A DNA stretch of 64,000 bases from Callorhinus ursinus (Eukaryota > Chordata > Mammalia > Carnivora > Otariidae), in assembly GCF_003265705.1 (NCBI RefSeq), contig NW_020312817.1, forward strand, positions 48,985,172 to 49,049,171. Direction: 5' to 3'. The position numbers and the translations under genes were made by a program. Positions 1-11,462 of the stretch are shown here, piece after piece; position 1 is the first letter of the stretch, and every line of letters starts with the position of its first letter. The notes beneath the pieces were generated by a model. That model saw only the letters and a program-made list of their open reading frames with translations. It was not told where the DNA came from and ran no database searches.

Positions 1-200
1 GAATTTTTACACCAAATAATTTGACAATAAAAAAATAAAAAATAAAAATAAGATCAGAACTTCTGTTTTCAGCCAAATGGCAGGCTAGATATCCTGATTG
101 ATGATCTTGAAATTAAAAAATTCTGGATACGATACTATACATGCATGCAAACTTCTTAAATGCATTCATTTTCTTGCAAGAAAGTCAGGAATACTGAGGT

Positions 201-387
201 AAAAAAAAATTTAAGATTTTATTTATTTGAGAGAGAGAATTAGAGAGCACGAGAGTGGGGAGGGTCAGAGGCAGAAGCAGACTCCCTGCTGAGCAGGGAG
301 CCCAATGTGGGACTCGATCCCGGGACTCCAGGATCATGACCCAAGCGGAGGGCAGTCGCTTAACCAACTGAGCCACACAGGCGCCCT
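201..387 (-). mobile_element. CAN-SINE (SINEC), minus strand
   Basis: A tRNA-Lys-derived head (reverse of GGCGCCTGTGTGGCTCAG) is followed on the minus strand by the GCTCCCTGCTCAGC body, a CT-rich segment and an AAATAAAT/A tail. A short duplication (aggtaaaaa) on both sides looks like the target-site duplication. Confidence 0.93.
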
Positions 388-594
388 AGGTAAAAATTTA
401 AATGAGGGCAGGAATTCTAATTATTGGACAGAGTAGTGAAGCTAGTTTTTGTTTTGAGGATATTTGATCTTGACTTTGACTCTCAAGTTAAGGTACTGGG
501 CTAAGACCCAAAGCGTAGGACCTGCCTGTCGTGGGTTGTCTAACAGGATAAATTTTCTTAAAAGTTGAGAAGCAAAGGGCTATACCCTCAGTGT

Positions 595-620
595 AAAAAA
601 AAAAAAAAAAAAAAAAAAAA
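595..620 (+). repeat. Poly(A) run, 26 A
   Basis: An uninterrupted A homopolymer. It may be the tail of an old retroelement copy or a simple low-complexity run. Confidence 0.8.
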
Positions 621-1330
621 GACCTGTAAATAAATGCCTGCCCTCCCAGGGACCATAAGGAAAATTATTCATCTCTAACATTGGTGCAGAGTAAATAGAA
701 AAAAAAATCTGAAAGTTGGCAGCAGAAAAGGAGTCCACACATGGGTATGCAGGCCAAATTCATATCAGTTGATTGATCTAAAAAAAAAAAAATCTCACAC
801 AGAAATCTAGTTCACAGTGGTCCCAGCCTGGAAGTGTTCCCAGGTTCTTGGCAGAAATTACTGCAAATTTTGGAAGGAACCTACCTTCCACCCAGGCATC
901 AATGAATTCTCACAGATAAAGTTCCAAGGAAAATAAGCAGGATGCAGTCAAAATGAAACAGATCAATGTGAGTGAGAACCTGCAGAGGCAGACCCAGGGA
1001 GACTTAAGTTATTGGAGTTAATAGAGACAGAATATAAACTCTGTGTATTATGTATAAAGAAATAAAAAAAGAAGCTATAAAGAAGAAGCTTGAAAATATG
1101 AGGACCAAGTGAAAAATATAAAGAATGACCAAACATGTTGAAAAATAAGCAACTCAAAATTATAAAAATGAAAAATTATAAGAGTTGAAATGTAAGTTAA
1201 TAGGTAGTTCTAATAATAGATAAGATATGATGGAGAAAGTCCATGAACTGGAAGATTGGTCCAAAATAAGTATCCAGAATGTAGCGCAAAGACACAAAAA
1301 GACACACTTAAGAGAAAAAAACTAAGTTGT
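620..1330 (+). mobile_element. Old LINE-1/HAL1-type fragment, plus strand
   Basis: A-rich sequence resembling the 5'UTR/ORF1 region of ancient L1 or HAL1 elements. The most L1-like part, at 1240-1310, corresponds to the ORF1 coiled-coil region (a 'gaactggaagat..gtcc' segment followed by 'ccagaatg..gcgcaaagaca'). It is heavily mutated with no open frame. The family call rests on memory of old L1 consensus sequences. Confidence 0.5.
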
Positions 1331-1374
1331 CTAAGTTAGTAAAAAGGGGTCTCTCTGTTTCTTTTTAATGTTTT

Positions 1375-2770
1375 ACCAAATTTAAATACTGCAAATTTAC
1401 AGTCTACTCCAAGTTCATACCAGTCCATTCTGAGAGAGAGTACAAATTATTTACTAAAAAATAGAGATCTATCAAAAGATTTTTCCCAACAAGTGAAAAT
1501 ATTCCTAAGAGCAATTCAAGAATTCCAAAATTAAATTGTGCACACTTTAGAGCTTTCATTGTTTACTTTGTGCAGTTCCTCTCTTGCCTTTATAGGGATA
1601 CATTTCAGTGTCTTTTTACTTACCAGATTTGTATTCAAAAATTATCATTTTCTAAAAGCTTCAGAAGCTCATATTTTGGGATGTTCCATTAAAAAGATTT
1701 GCATTTAAGTGGCACCTGGGTGGCTCATTCGGTTAAGCTTCTGCCTTCAGCTCAGGTCATGATTCAGTCCTGGGACTGAGTCCCGCATCAGGCTCCCTGC
1801 TCAGCGGGGATCTGCTTTTCCCTCTCCCTCTCCCTTTCCCTCTGTGATCTCTCTTGCTCTCTCTCAAATAAATAAACAAAATCTTTTTTAAAAATATTTG
1901 ATTAAAGATATTCAATTAATTTTAAATAAAATGCAACCAAGACTTAGAGGATTCAGATGCAAAAAGTTTAGTATTATTATGTAGGTTAATTCACAAACTG
2001 ACAAAACAGTTTGTCAAAGGCTTAAACACTTCCAAAATCCTATTGAAGTATACTTTTGTATTCATCACCAACTTTACTACCAAAAAAGAAAAAAATTAGT
2101 TCAGTTACTCTGCACCTACAAAAATTTTTGTGAATTTCAACAACTTCAGCTTCTATTTTAACTAGTAAAATACCAGAGCTTGTTTGGCAAGTTATATGTC
2201 TCCAAGTATATTTCTGTTCCATAGGTTTCTTATTTTCATAAGGACATTATTTTTACCACATTGTATTCATATTAGTATCAAAACAAAACAATTTATCTTC
2301 ACTGTCAAAATTTGAAATGAATTCATGATAACATTCACTATGTCAGTTGTTTCTCCTTCCCAAAACTTTGATTCCATGAATTAGATTACAAAAGAATTGA
2401 ACGATTATTGAAATTACCTGATTTCCTATTTGAAAAATCTGATGACTGATATAAAATTAGAATCGTTTAGCTATTTGCCAAGTCTTCTGCTAACTGAGCC
2501 AAGACACTAATAGCTGTCACTTGATCTTTTGTACATGCACAAGAAAAATTAGAAATGAAAATTAGTGAAATTAATTTAGAACAGTCATTTAATCTAAATG
2601 AAAAGTCATGCTTCACAGACTAATGGGCAAACACACCATTTTCACTGCATATGTCAACGTCTTTGGACACATTTGGCTTAAAGTAACTACTAACTTTTTG
2701 GTGTGGATGTTGCTGCTTCTTTAGCAGATTGGTGTCCTCTGGTTTCCACATGTTCAGTGGTAACACTGAG
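1375..2770 (-). pseudogene. Decayed hAT-superfamily transposase-like coding region, interrupted by a SINE
   Basis: Read on the minus strand, several collinear frames resemble the catalytic part of hAT/BED-type transposases, broken by frameshifts and stops. In N-to-C order: SSYFKPNVSKDVD and SVKHDFSFRLND (about 2690-2580), DQVTAISVLAQLAEDLANS (about 2532-2475), TTDIVNVIMNSF (about 2345-2310), FFGSKVGDEYKSILQ (about 2085-2042), RILEVFKPLTNCFVSL (about 2040-1990) and SKSWLHFI (about 1955-1930). A weak C-terminal trace continues at about 1380-1600, beyond the SINE at 1710-1895. The order and spacing fit one decayed gene of several hundred codons. It could be a fossil autonomous hAT transposon, or a retrocopy of a domesticated hAT gene of the ZBED, ZMYM6 or KIAA1586 kind. 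I saw no terminal inverted repeats or introns that would decide. It cannot make an intact protein. Confidence 0.6.
1710..1895 (+). mobile_element. CAN-SINE (SINEC), plus strand
   Basis: Starts with GGCACCTGGGTGGCTCATTC and carries the tRNA-like A and B boxes, the CTCCCTGCTCAGCGGGG body, a CT-rich stretch and an AAATAAATAAACAAAATC tail. It lies inside the decayed hAT coding region, so it inserted after that sequence. Confidence 0.92.
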
Positions 2771-4599
2771 GCTCCACAGAAGGTAAATGTCTACAATCCC
2801 TTTGTGCTGGTCACACACTCATCATTAATTTTAATGAAAAGCAGAAATCAAGCCTATAGTTTTTCATTAAACTTTCACTTTTGTTTGTTTATAACTTATT
2901 GCTATCAAAGAACTTTTTTAAGTAAGAAAGCACTGTCAGCCAATCAGTCAATAAAATAAATAGTCGTGGATTTGCATGTACAATAAAAGGCAAAATCACA
3001 GTAGCAAGGGTGTCCAAATTATACAGTAGAATTGCTCAGCCTCCGTTCTGCTCATGTTAGTGATAATTTTCCAGGCTTCACATCAACCCTGCCACCCATG
3101 CTCTGGTGACCTGGGCATTACAAGGCTGCAGGCAGAGGACACAGCATAACTAACTGTTTATCAGGGGGTTGAAGGCACCGGCAGCTTTGAACAATAGTCC
3201 CACCACTACCTGAGTCCAAGTGCACCTCATTTCGTCAGTGATTATCCCACCTGATGTACTTGAGTGGGCAATATTATCAGGGCTGGGATTAGGGGAGGGC
3301 AAGTGAGGCATTCACTTTGGGTGCAAAATTTAAGGTGGCACAAATAATTCAGCAATCAAAATAAAAAATATTTTAAAATATAAAAAATGAATGCAAAAAA
3401 TCTACACTTAGCAGAATATCAAAAGACAAGCTCCAACTCTGCACTTGTACAACCAACAGTGAGTGCCTCACTCACAGGATCCTGCCTTTATCTGGTGAAT
3501 AAAGGATGTCTGTGGGTGAAGAGAGGCTGCCCTGAAGGACAAGGAGGAGGAGGTGGGAACATGCCATTCTCTGAACCCCCCTCTCACCCCACCCTTCTGT
3601 CTCAGTTGCCCCTGCTTTAAGTTTTCATGCAAATCTGGCCCCACCTCTACAGGCAGAAGCCTTTAGGATACTGTACTTGGTTTGGATCTTTACTGCTTTT
3701 TTCCCCCATAGTTCGTTTCAGGGCTTAGTCATGTGTACTTTTATGGCAGCCCTGGCTGGAGACTCTATATCTGAATCACCTTTGGACCACATGGATCCTC
3801 CGATCACACATGGGGCAGGATGGCTCAGACATCAGTTAGCTACATCTCTCCTTCAGTTAACTCTAAATTGTCCCAGGCTCTCAGCTCCATCTGTCTTTGC
3901 ATCTATTTCTTATGGTTTTGTTGACTGTGCGTGCCATTGCTGTCAGCTGGCACTTTTTTAAAATGAATCTGACAGTGCTGTGACTCTATGTGGGGCTGCG
4001 AGGCCAGAAACTCGTGCTTCTTAGAACTGTGCATAACACAGTGGTGGGGACTCAAGGGGCTTTGCTATTAACAAAAATGTCTCAGTAGTATGTGAACTTC
4101 AGGTCACTTCTGTTGGCTGCTCAAAGGCCTCTTTGGTTATAGTTGCATGATGCTTGAGCTTAGTTGAGTGGACAAAGTTATGGTCATGTGATCTGTCTAA
4201 ATGAGGATTTTAATGATTAAAGAAAGGTCCTAGGAGAGAACCCCAACTGATGCCCCAGCAGGTGTTCTCTGAGATGGAATGGGGTGGGAAGTAGGAGGGG
4301 AAAGGATGGAGCAGCCTCTTGTTCGGAAGAAGAGCTTGAGGGGGATGCCACGTAGTGAGAATGAATTCTCTACATAGTGGTCAGTGTGGAAGTTAGTCAA
4401 CGAATACTTATTGAGAATTTGTGTAAGGGCTTAATGTCAAGAGATGGGAAATTCTGAAGACCCAGGTCCAGTGAAGTCCTTCCTGCAGGATGATCCTGGA
4501 TGTTTGTATGATAGAAAACACTGAGCAATAATTATTCCCCTGTAGTAGTCTCACCTATGTCCAGACTGGGAAGAATGAAGGTAGAGTAAGAATGTAGTT

Positions 4600-4800
4600 C
4601 TCCTACTGCATTTATTTTTATTCAACGACCATTTATGGAGCCCTTGCTATATACCAAGAAATTTCATATTCATTTATTCAATTAAGCTTTCATTGAGTTT
4701 TTACTATGTCCTGGGCACTGAGGGAAGCCAAGGAAACCAGCTTCAATAAGGCACAGCAACGGCCATCTGCAAAAGATCTGTCAAGGATGAATTAAGACAA
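4600..4800 (-). repeat. Ancient LINE L2 3' region, minus strand
   Basis: The pattern 'attcatttattcaattaagc...attgagtttttactatgtcctgggcactg' is the reverse of the conserved L2 3' end. It is diverged, with no open frame. Confidence 0.55.
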
Positions 4801-5178
4801 GGTAGATAGGCAAATAAACTGAAATGTGGTCCACACAAGGTTAGAGATCTTCACAGCAGGAAAGGCAGGGCACCTAAACCCAGTCACAGGACATGATAAA
4901 TGGGCCAAGCCATACAAATAAGTAGGAACGAGCCAGAAGATCAAGGAGTAAAAACATCATGGGTTAGTGACCACTGTACTCAGACAAGCGGCTAGATTCT
5001 GGAGTCATGAATGGCGGCTGACCACTTTACTAATTCCTTGTGGGCTATAAGATCTATCCACCCAATGAGCTTTAATCTTAGAGTCCTCCGTCTGCCAAAG
5101 CTAGAGTGTTTCTGAAGAGTAGACCATGTTCTCCTATGGTTCTTATTCCTCCTGTTCTTCACTTCCTATCAACTAGAC

Positions 5179-5389
5179 CAAAGATCAGCAAACTGTGGCC
5201 CCAGGCCAAGCAGGGCCCCCACCAGTTTTGTAAATTGTCTCATTGGCACACAGTCACGCCCAACAGTTGCCTTGTCTGCTTTCATACTACAAAGGCAGAA
5301 TTGAGTAGTTACGACAGAAACTGTTTGGGCCACAAAGCTTAGAATTATTTACCATCTGGCCCTTTACAGGAAAAGTTCGCCAACCTTTG
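5179..5389 (+). mobile_element. MER5A-type non-autonomous hAT-Charlie element
   Basis: Matches the MER5A pattern: 'agatcagcaaactgtggccc' at the left end, 'ttgagtagttacgacagaaac' in the middle, and 'ctggccctttacaggaaaag' then 'ttcgccaacctttg' at the right. The length (about 210 bp) is close to the usual 190 bp. The flanking 8-mers aactagac and agctaaac differ at two positions, consistent with an eroded hAT 8-bp target duplication. Confidence 0.82.
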
Positions 5390-5869
5390 AGCTAAACTAC
5401 AGCAGCCATGCTCTCAGCTGTCACTATTCTTTGTCATTTGAACCCAGGGGGATGTAGTCCCTTGACAGAAACCATCCTGGGAGGGAGGGAGTGGGGATGA
5501 GGGAGAGTGGGGACTGGAACTGGAGGCAGAGCCTGGGAGGTGAGATCTCTTGGCAGAGGAAAGACATCCTCTCTGCCAGGTGATTTAGGGCTGGTATAAG
5601 AGGACGTTATGAGAATACTGGGGCCTATCAGAAAATTGGATTCTTTTTCACAATAAGATTGTTTCACTCTGCCTTTAAAAAAAAATGTGCAGCCTTATAT
5701 TTTGCCAGATTTCAGAGACTCTATGGAGAGTTCTTTTTATAAAGCATTATCATGCAAGAGGAAGATAGCACCTCAGGTGTTTGAGCTGGGAGGCCACATA
5801 CAATTCAAATCAGAGCAACCGGCCCTCCATGGGACTGGAACAACCTGAACTGGAGAACATAATCCACAT

Positions 5870-5990
5870 CCCACACAGCCCCCGGACCCCTTTCTCTGGC
5901 AGCCTGATGATTAATGTGTAAACCAGAAAGACATTTCATTGACTGCCTTCTGGTCTCTTGAGCACAATGCAGTCAATAAATATTTATTGA
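5870..5990 (+). repeat. Possible L2 3'-end fragment
   Basis: Ends in 'cagtcaataaatatttattgaat', which is the signature of the L2 3' end. The upstream match is weak. Confidence 0.35.
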
Positions 5991-6479
5991 ATCCATTTTC
6001 CTAAGGCTTGCAGCACTTGCTCAATGATCAGTCATAACTGAATAAGCAAGAATTGTTCAGGGTGGTTACAAATAAATATATAAAGGTATGTTAATGGAAT
6101 CCAAGCTAGGAATGGTCAGCAGGAAAGAAAATATGTATCCACTGATGGACAAGTTATCCCAGGGGTACTAGATTTGGGGTGAATAAGAAAGAAGCATGTC
6201 ATGTAAGCTCCAGAAGTGAGGATTGCCAAAGAAAGAAGGAAGAAAGGTAAAAAAGAAGAAAGGCATAGAGAAAGATTTACAAATGGCTCTATTTTGAACA
6301 AATGAAAATACAATTTTTAGGGCCAATCTTTTGTATTCTCTCTGGCTTTATGCAGGTAACACTTTCATCTGTCACTGAAATGGCTCCTCCACACAAGAAA
6401 TGGCAGAGTTAACTGAAATGGGCTCCCAAATTGTAATTTTTGCAATAAAGTTAAAATATGACTTTCTGCAACCTATTTG

Positions 6480-6720
6480 GAGCTATAGCACCAATATGCT
6501 GATGCAGTTCCCTTTAAGCCCCAGTCACATTAGATTTTGAATGGTGTATTGCCAATTTGGGCATGGGCATGGGTGTTAAGGTGCATTTATTTAAGATTGA
6601 ATGCTTGTCCTGAGTTAAAAGCAAATTAAAATCTGGCGTGTGAGATAATATTAAAAGGCGGCAATGTAATTAACACATTCTCCTCTGTGCAGTCTCCTCA
6701 AGCTCCTGTGGAGCCTGAGA
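6480..6720. other. AT-rich unique segment, candidate conserved non-coding element
   Basis: Non-repetitive sequence with long AT-rich blocks, homeodomain-type TAATTAA/TTAATTG-like cores (for example 'atgtaattaacaca' near 6666) and a TTAAAA tract, with no decay signature of a named repeat. This is a pattern-based suggestion only. A cross-species alignment would decide. Confidence 0.25.
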
Positions 6721-7779
6721 AGGCACAGCTACAGTGAGAGCAGAAGCCTGGATGGTGCTGGCAAGGAAAGGCATCTGCATGGCTAGGTGTCCAGCTTTGT
6801 AGGGGGAAGATCTTGCCTCTGGGAAATGATCCAGTAAGCCAGCCTACAATTAATGCAAGCACAATTAATGACCATCTAGGTCCAGCCCTTCACCGAATTA
6901 GAAAGGACATTAGTAGCTGTACAGTTCACTTCCATTGGCTCTGATTCTGCACTCCCTGTCCACCGCCACTCCATGACTGAAGAGGAAACCAGTGTTCCAT
7001 TGGCTTCAGGCAGCAAGAAAGAGGCAGATCCAGGAGGGAAATCAGGACATCTCAGGGTTCTTTTCAGGAGACCACCCCAAGGATGGAAGGTCATCAGGTC
7101 TATTGTGTAGTGGACCCCCTTGGAAGCAGCTATGGTCCCTTGGAGTAACCTAAAGAAGACAGACAGTGTTTGATTCACGGCATTTTGAGAATTGTCTTTG
7201 CCCTTCTGGTGCTCTAGACAATAGCTGAATGATAGGCTTTATGGCCATCAACTCAACCGAGGAAACTTGCCCAAAGATTTATGGCTTACTGCTCACCCCC
7301 ACCAAAATATCTGTTCTAAATGTCTTCCAAATTCCACTCTCTCCTGACTTCTAGACTGCCTGCCGATTTTTTCCAAAAGAGGCAGAAAGAAGAGATTCTG
7401 AGGATTTTCTTCCTGAAGGTTATCACTTCTGATCATATATGTGAAGGCTGACCTGAGGTACCCTGGTATCCAACCTCCACACACTGAACACCTTCAGTGG
7501 CATCACTAGAAAAGACCAGAGAAGAAAACCCAGGTCACTAGCAAGAAAATGTGAAGAAAGGTGTTTTAAAGTTTAGAATTGTAAAAGGTCACTCAAAGAA
7601 GCCTTCACAAAAACTGAGCCATCAAGCTTCCCAGACAGGGAGTCAGATCTGATCATAACACGAGGAAGAGAAGGCTCTGAACGCTTCTTTCCCTTCAAGC
7701 TGGATGCCCAGCAGACTTGTCCCAAATCCAACTAAATGCACCTGTTTAAGTGCCTCCAACAGTCCCCCTGCCATACCAA

Positions 7780-7985
7780 GACTTGATTACCTCTGCCGCC
7801 TCCGTAAGGCTCTAAGGCATTTATCAGATTACCACTTGAGGTCACATATCCTACTGTCATGTTTTGTGGTTGCCTATTTATGCGCCTACTCACCCCAGAG
7901 AAATTAGAAGCTTGGAGCCGAGAAGGAAAAACTGTGTTCTGCATGCGGCAGGTGCCCAGTGCAAATTTGTAGAGCACATGCTGAA
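7780..7985 (+). repeat. Ancient L2-like 3' fragment, plus strand
   Basis: Loosely matches the L2 3' region: an 'actgtcatg...' segment, 'agaaattagaagc', 'ggtgcccagtgcaa' and a terminal 'gagcacatgctgaatgaaat'. Highly diverged. Confidence 0.4.
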
Positions 7986-9185
7986 TGAAATTGCTTTACT
8001 TGTAACGGTGGCCCCAGTTCTAGCCCACAGATCCTAGGAGTCCAAAGGGTGTAGAAAGAGAATTATGTGGAATTATGTGCAGCCAGCTGACAGCTGGGCT
8101 GCTATTTATCTGCTCTTTTCCGAAGTCTCCATTGGTCATTCCGTCCCACAGAAGCCAGAAATACCTGCATATCAGAGAATCAAATGTAAGGTTTTGTCCG
8201 ATAATATTTAAACCCCAAAGGCAGTGTGAGACATAATTTCTACTCTGGCAAAGAATGCATATTTTAAGGGATCGATCCATAAACTTTGCAAGAAAAAATA
8301 CACAGACTAAGATGCCTTTTAAAACGGAGGATTCAGAATTGATGTGATTATAATTGATATGAAATGTTGATTGGAATATTTATTATTCCTAAGATCTCTG
8401 CTACATTTCAGAGATGGCACAAATTCAAACGTGTGGACACACTCATTCAGGGCTCCATCCCGGGTGAGAGGACATGGGGGAGTGGCTCCTAGTCCTGAGT
8501 CATCATTCATGTTTCTTCCCCTGCAAATGAGGTTTCATCCACCCTGGACTTTAATATACCCAAGTGTGTCTGTCTCAGCAGGTGGAGACTGTTTCTCCCC
8601 GTGAGGCATGCCTTGTTAGCCACACACTGACTTCTAGATGTTCAAAGAACGGATGAAGATTTCGCCTGGAGCTGATGTTTTCTCTTAGGCTACTGCTTTC
8701 TCACACACACACTCACTGTTCCTCAAATTGTAGAGACCAATATAAGATTGTTAGCCTTTTCAATTGCCACATAAGAACTTTTAAAAACCACTATTTCTAT
8801 CAACATCATTCCTTAATCCAAAAAGGATAAAGACAGCCTTTATATTGAATAAATTGACAACATTTTTCTTGTCCTTCTAATTCTACTCTATCCCTCTGAT
8901 CTATAGTTGGTTATCATGTCCCCAAGCATGAGCATTCTAACAATGAAAATGTCTCTCCTGGAATGTTGCTAGATGGGTTCTAAATATTTAAAAACCTGGT
9001 TGTCTTTTCTTATGGATTTTAGGGTTTTATGTCCTAGGAGTCATAAAATTTAAGGATAGAATATGCAAAAGGGATCAGAAAATAGTAATAAAAATCATCA
9101 GAAGTCAAAGGTTTCCCTGGAATTTTTCATTGGTAGGCACAATGCTAATCACCAATGCAAATTCTCGTGACCAAATCAAAAATAT

Positions 9186-9206
9186 GTTCTTTCTTCTCTG
9201 TTCCAG
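9186..9206 (+). other. TACR1: Splice acceptor of TACR1 exon 2
   Basis: A pyrimidine-rich run (ttctttcttctctgttccag) ends in AG directly before the exon. The next base completes the Arg codon of the DRY motif, which fixes the intron 1 phase. No competing AG lies within the tract. Confidence 0.93.
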
Positions 9207-9401
9207 GTACATGGCCATCATCCATCCCCTCCAGCCCCGGCTGTCAGCCACGGCCACCAAGGTGGTCATCTGTGTCATCTGGGTCCTGGCTCTCCTACTG
9301 GCCTTCCCCCAGGGCTACTACTCAACCACAGAGACCATGCCCAACAGAGTGGTGTGTATGATTGAATGGCCAGAGCATCCCGACAAGATTTACGAGAAAG
9401 T
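9207..9401 (+). CDS. TACR1: TACR1 exon 2 (substance P / neurokinin-1 receptor), internal coding exon
   Basis: This exon encodes part of the neurokinin-1 receptor, a class A Gq-coupled plasma-membrane GPCR for substance P. It is 195 bp, opens with the third base of the DRY-motif Arg codon, carries 64 whole codons and ends with two bases of a Val codon. In human numbering it covers about Tyr131 to Lys194: intracellular loop 2 ([18 protein letters not shown]), transmembrane helix 4 ([17 protein letters not shown]) and most of extracellular loop 2. Residues known from the family fall where expected: Gln165 in TM4 (antagonist pocket), Met174 and Met181 (substance P contacts), and Cys180, which pairs with Cys105 in the receptor disulfide. 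From memory, human has Ser176 and Asn189 where this sequence has Asn and Asp. The frame is open with no stop. Exons 1 and 3-5 are outside the window. Confidence 0.96.
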
Positions 9402-9407
9402 GTGAGT
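9402..9407 (+). other. TACR1: Splice donor of TACR1 exon 2
   Basis: GTGAGT is a near-consensus donor. Using it gives an exon of exactly 195 bp and splits the Val codon after two bases. Reading through would give Val followed by a TGA stop, so splicing here is required. Confidence 0.93.
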
Positions 9408-10429
9408 AGGGATGACTCCCCAGTGGTGCCTCCTTTGTCTTTTCTTGTTTCTTCTTTCTTTCCATGCTCTTTTGTTGGTTGGGATTTAGTGTCTTTCTAC
9501 AAGCATTTCTTCATAACCACTCTGATATCAGGTTGATGCATCCATCATTATCAAGGGACTTTTATCTCCCAAATACTACTCTGGACTTCAAATGAAAATT
9601 AGAAAAATGTAGGACCTGGCTCCTGTTATAGCCTACCATCCAGGTGTTCCTTCCATCTCCTCCGTGGGTTACCAGTGACTGGCCCACCAGTGTCTACATT
9701 GCTTTGCCTGGGAGCTCTTTCCTCACCTACAGAACGCCGCTCTGCCCTCTTGCTCAGCATGCCAGAGGTGGGGGAATTATCCCCTGCTCCCAGCAGCTCT
9801 CAACAACAGATAGGAACTGGTGTATGAGCACCCCAGCTCCCTCAGCCCACAGGTGGGATGTCTCTGAGGTGTGTGTTTTACATTGTATCCAAGGTTTTGT
9901 CTTGGGGTGAAGCTCCCCAGTCACCCCAGCGGCAGCTGGCTCAATGACAGACCCTTCCTTGTATCACTGCCCTACTCCCTACTGGTGTTTCTTTCTCCTT
10001 CTAAGTCACTTGCACTTGAATCCTTATCTCAGGATGTGCCTCTGGGGAAAACCAAGCCACAGCACCTATCATCCAGGGTTTTCTAGGTGGAGAAATAAGA
10101 TGCACATTCAAAATGCATGGGAAGGCAAAGCCAGTACAATGAGACCTTATGAATTACAAGTTTCCCTACAAAGCAGGCCTGCTTATCTTCGGGGCCCTGA
10201 CTGATCTCATTTAAGGGTTTTCAAAGAAATCCTGGCAATTTTCTCCAAGACTTCTCCTAGAGGCAACACTGAAATGGCTTATTCTTTGTTTTGTTCTGCT
10301 CAGGTAAGTGGCAATGTGACATTTATATTACCATCAGTTTTCTGGGCTCAGAGCACATTGATAATGTGGGTCCTTTTGAAAGTTCTCTATAATCCTCCTA
10401 TCTCGGGTTTATTATGTGAATCATAAAAG

Positions 10430-10640
10430 AACACTGGTGTTAATAATCAGGTGATCTATGTTTTAATAACAAGATTGCCATTACTAGTTATGTGACTCTG
10501 GGCAAGGATCACAGTCCCCCCTCATTGTTAAAATTGAAAGCAACAAAGCACTGCTTCCCATAAACAACTGCTATGAAGCACAAACGAGATAATGTATCCT
10601 CTCCTTGTAAGCTATTAAATGCCATAGGAAAGGTAAGACA
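10430..10640 (+). repeat. MIR SINE, plus strand
   Basis: Core 'actagttatgtgactctggg' followed by caagg, then 'cgagataatgtat' and a 'gtaagctattaaatg' tail, as in MIR. Diverged. Confidence 0.7.
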
Positions 10641-11462
10641 TTGTTATCGAACAAAATTCATCAGATAGCGGTAGAATCATTACAGGCCTTTAAACTCACT
10701 AGATGGTAACACAAAACACTACCTGTTGACCCCCAAGATCCGAGTGTCTTAAAGCCTGCTGCAGAGAGTTATGAGGCTGTACCTGTTCCATGGAGCATGG
10801 AAGTGGGGCTTGCCAGCAAGCAATACATAAAGCCCAGACTTTGCCTTCCAGACACAGGCAGTGGGATTTAATCCATCAAGCAGTGGGGGGATTAATGCTC
10901 AGCCTAGAAGGAAACATTGAAAATTATTCTTCCAAATGAAACTACAAGCCTGAGTGGGGTCTCAGCAGGAGAAAGAACATAGCTTCACAAGCTGTACAGG
11001 TCCCCTGAACATGTTCCAGCCAGAAGGTTCCCTCAAAAGGGAAAAATGAAAGCCCTGTGAATTAAAGCCCATTCTATAAACTGCTTAGAAACCGCCTTTG
11101 ATTGTATGGACTGTAGCTCAGCTCTTGGCTTTCATGATCTTTTCCAAGTCTGGTTACCTTCCTACAGTTTTGTTTCAAAATACAGTTCGTTTATCTTCCA
11201 ACAAATTCTAAGTTTAACATGGAAACAAAGGTATTTCCACAGATCTCTGGAGTCTTGCCCAAGAAATAGTAGTTTTTAAAGTTTTACTCTTGAACATTTT
11301 GCTGTCTTATGCTTATTAAAGAAAGCCCTTTGAGACTCAATACAGCATGTGCCGGATTGTCTTATTTCCTTGCAATGAGAATTTAGGGTAGCTGTACTGG
11401 ATGCATGGTTAGGTTTGCCATCATTGTTTATTTCATGATTTTTTAAACTTCTTCTTTTATGT

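Larger units (their letters stand above)
1..9206 (+). other. TACR1: TACR1 intron 1 (3' portion)
   Basis: Non-coding sequence upstream of exon 2. The supported contents (SINEs, old L1, hAT-derived region, MER5A, L2) are listed separately. I see no repeat or gene I can name in 389-600, 2780-4600, 5390-7780 or 7990-9185. At 3270-3390 an AT-rich stretch looks like an old interspersed repeat, but I could not place its family. Confidence 0.9.

Noticed and set aside
201..387. tRNA gene call from the tRNA-like A and B boxes
   Set aside because: These boxes belong to tRNA-Lys-derived SINEs. None folds into an intact tRNA with a proper anticodon arm by inspection.
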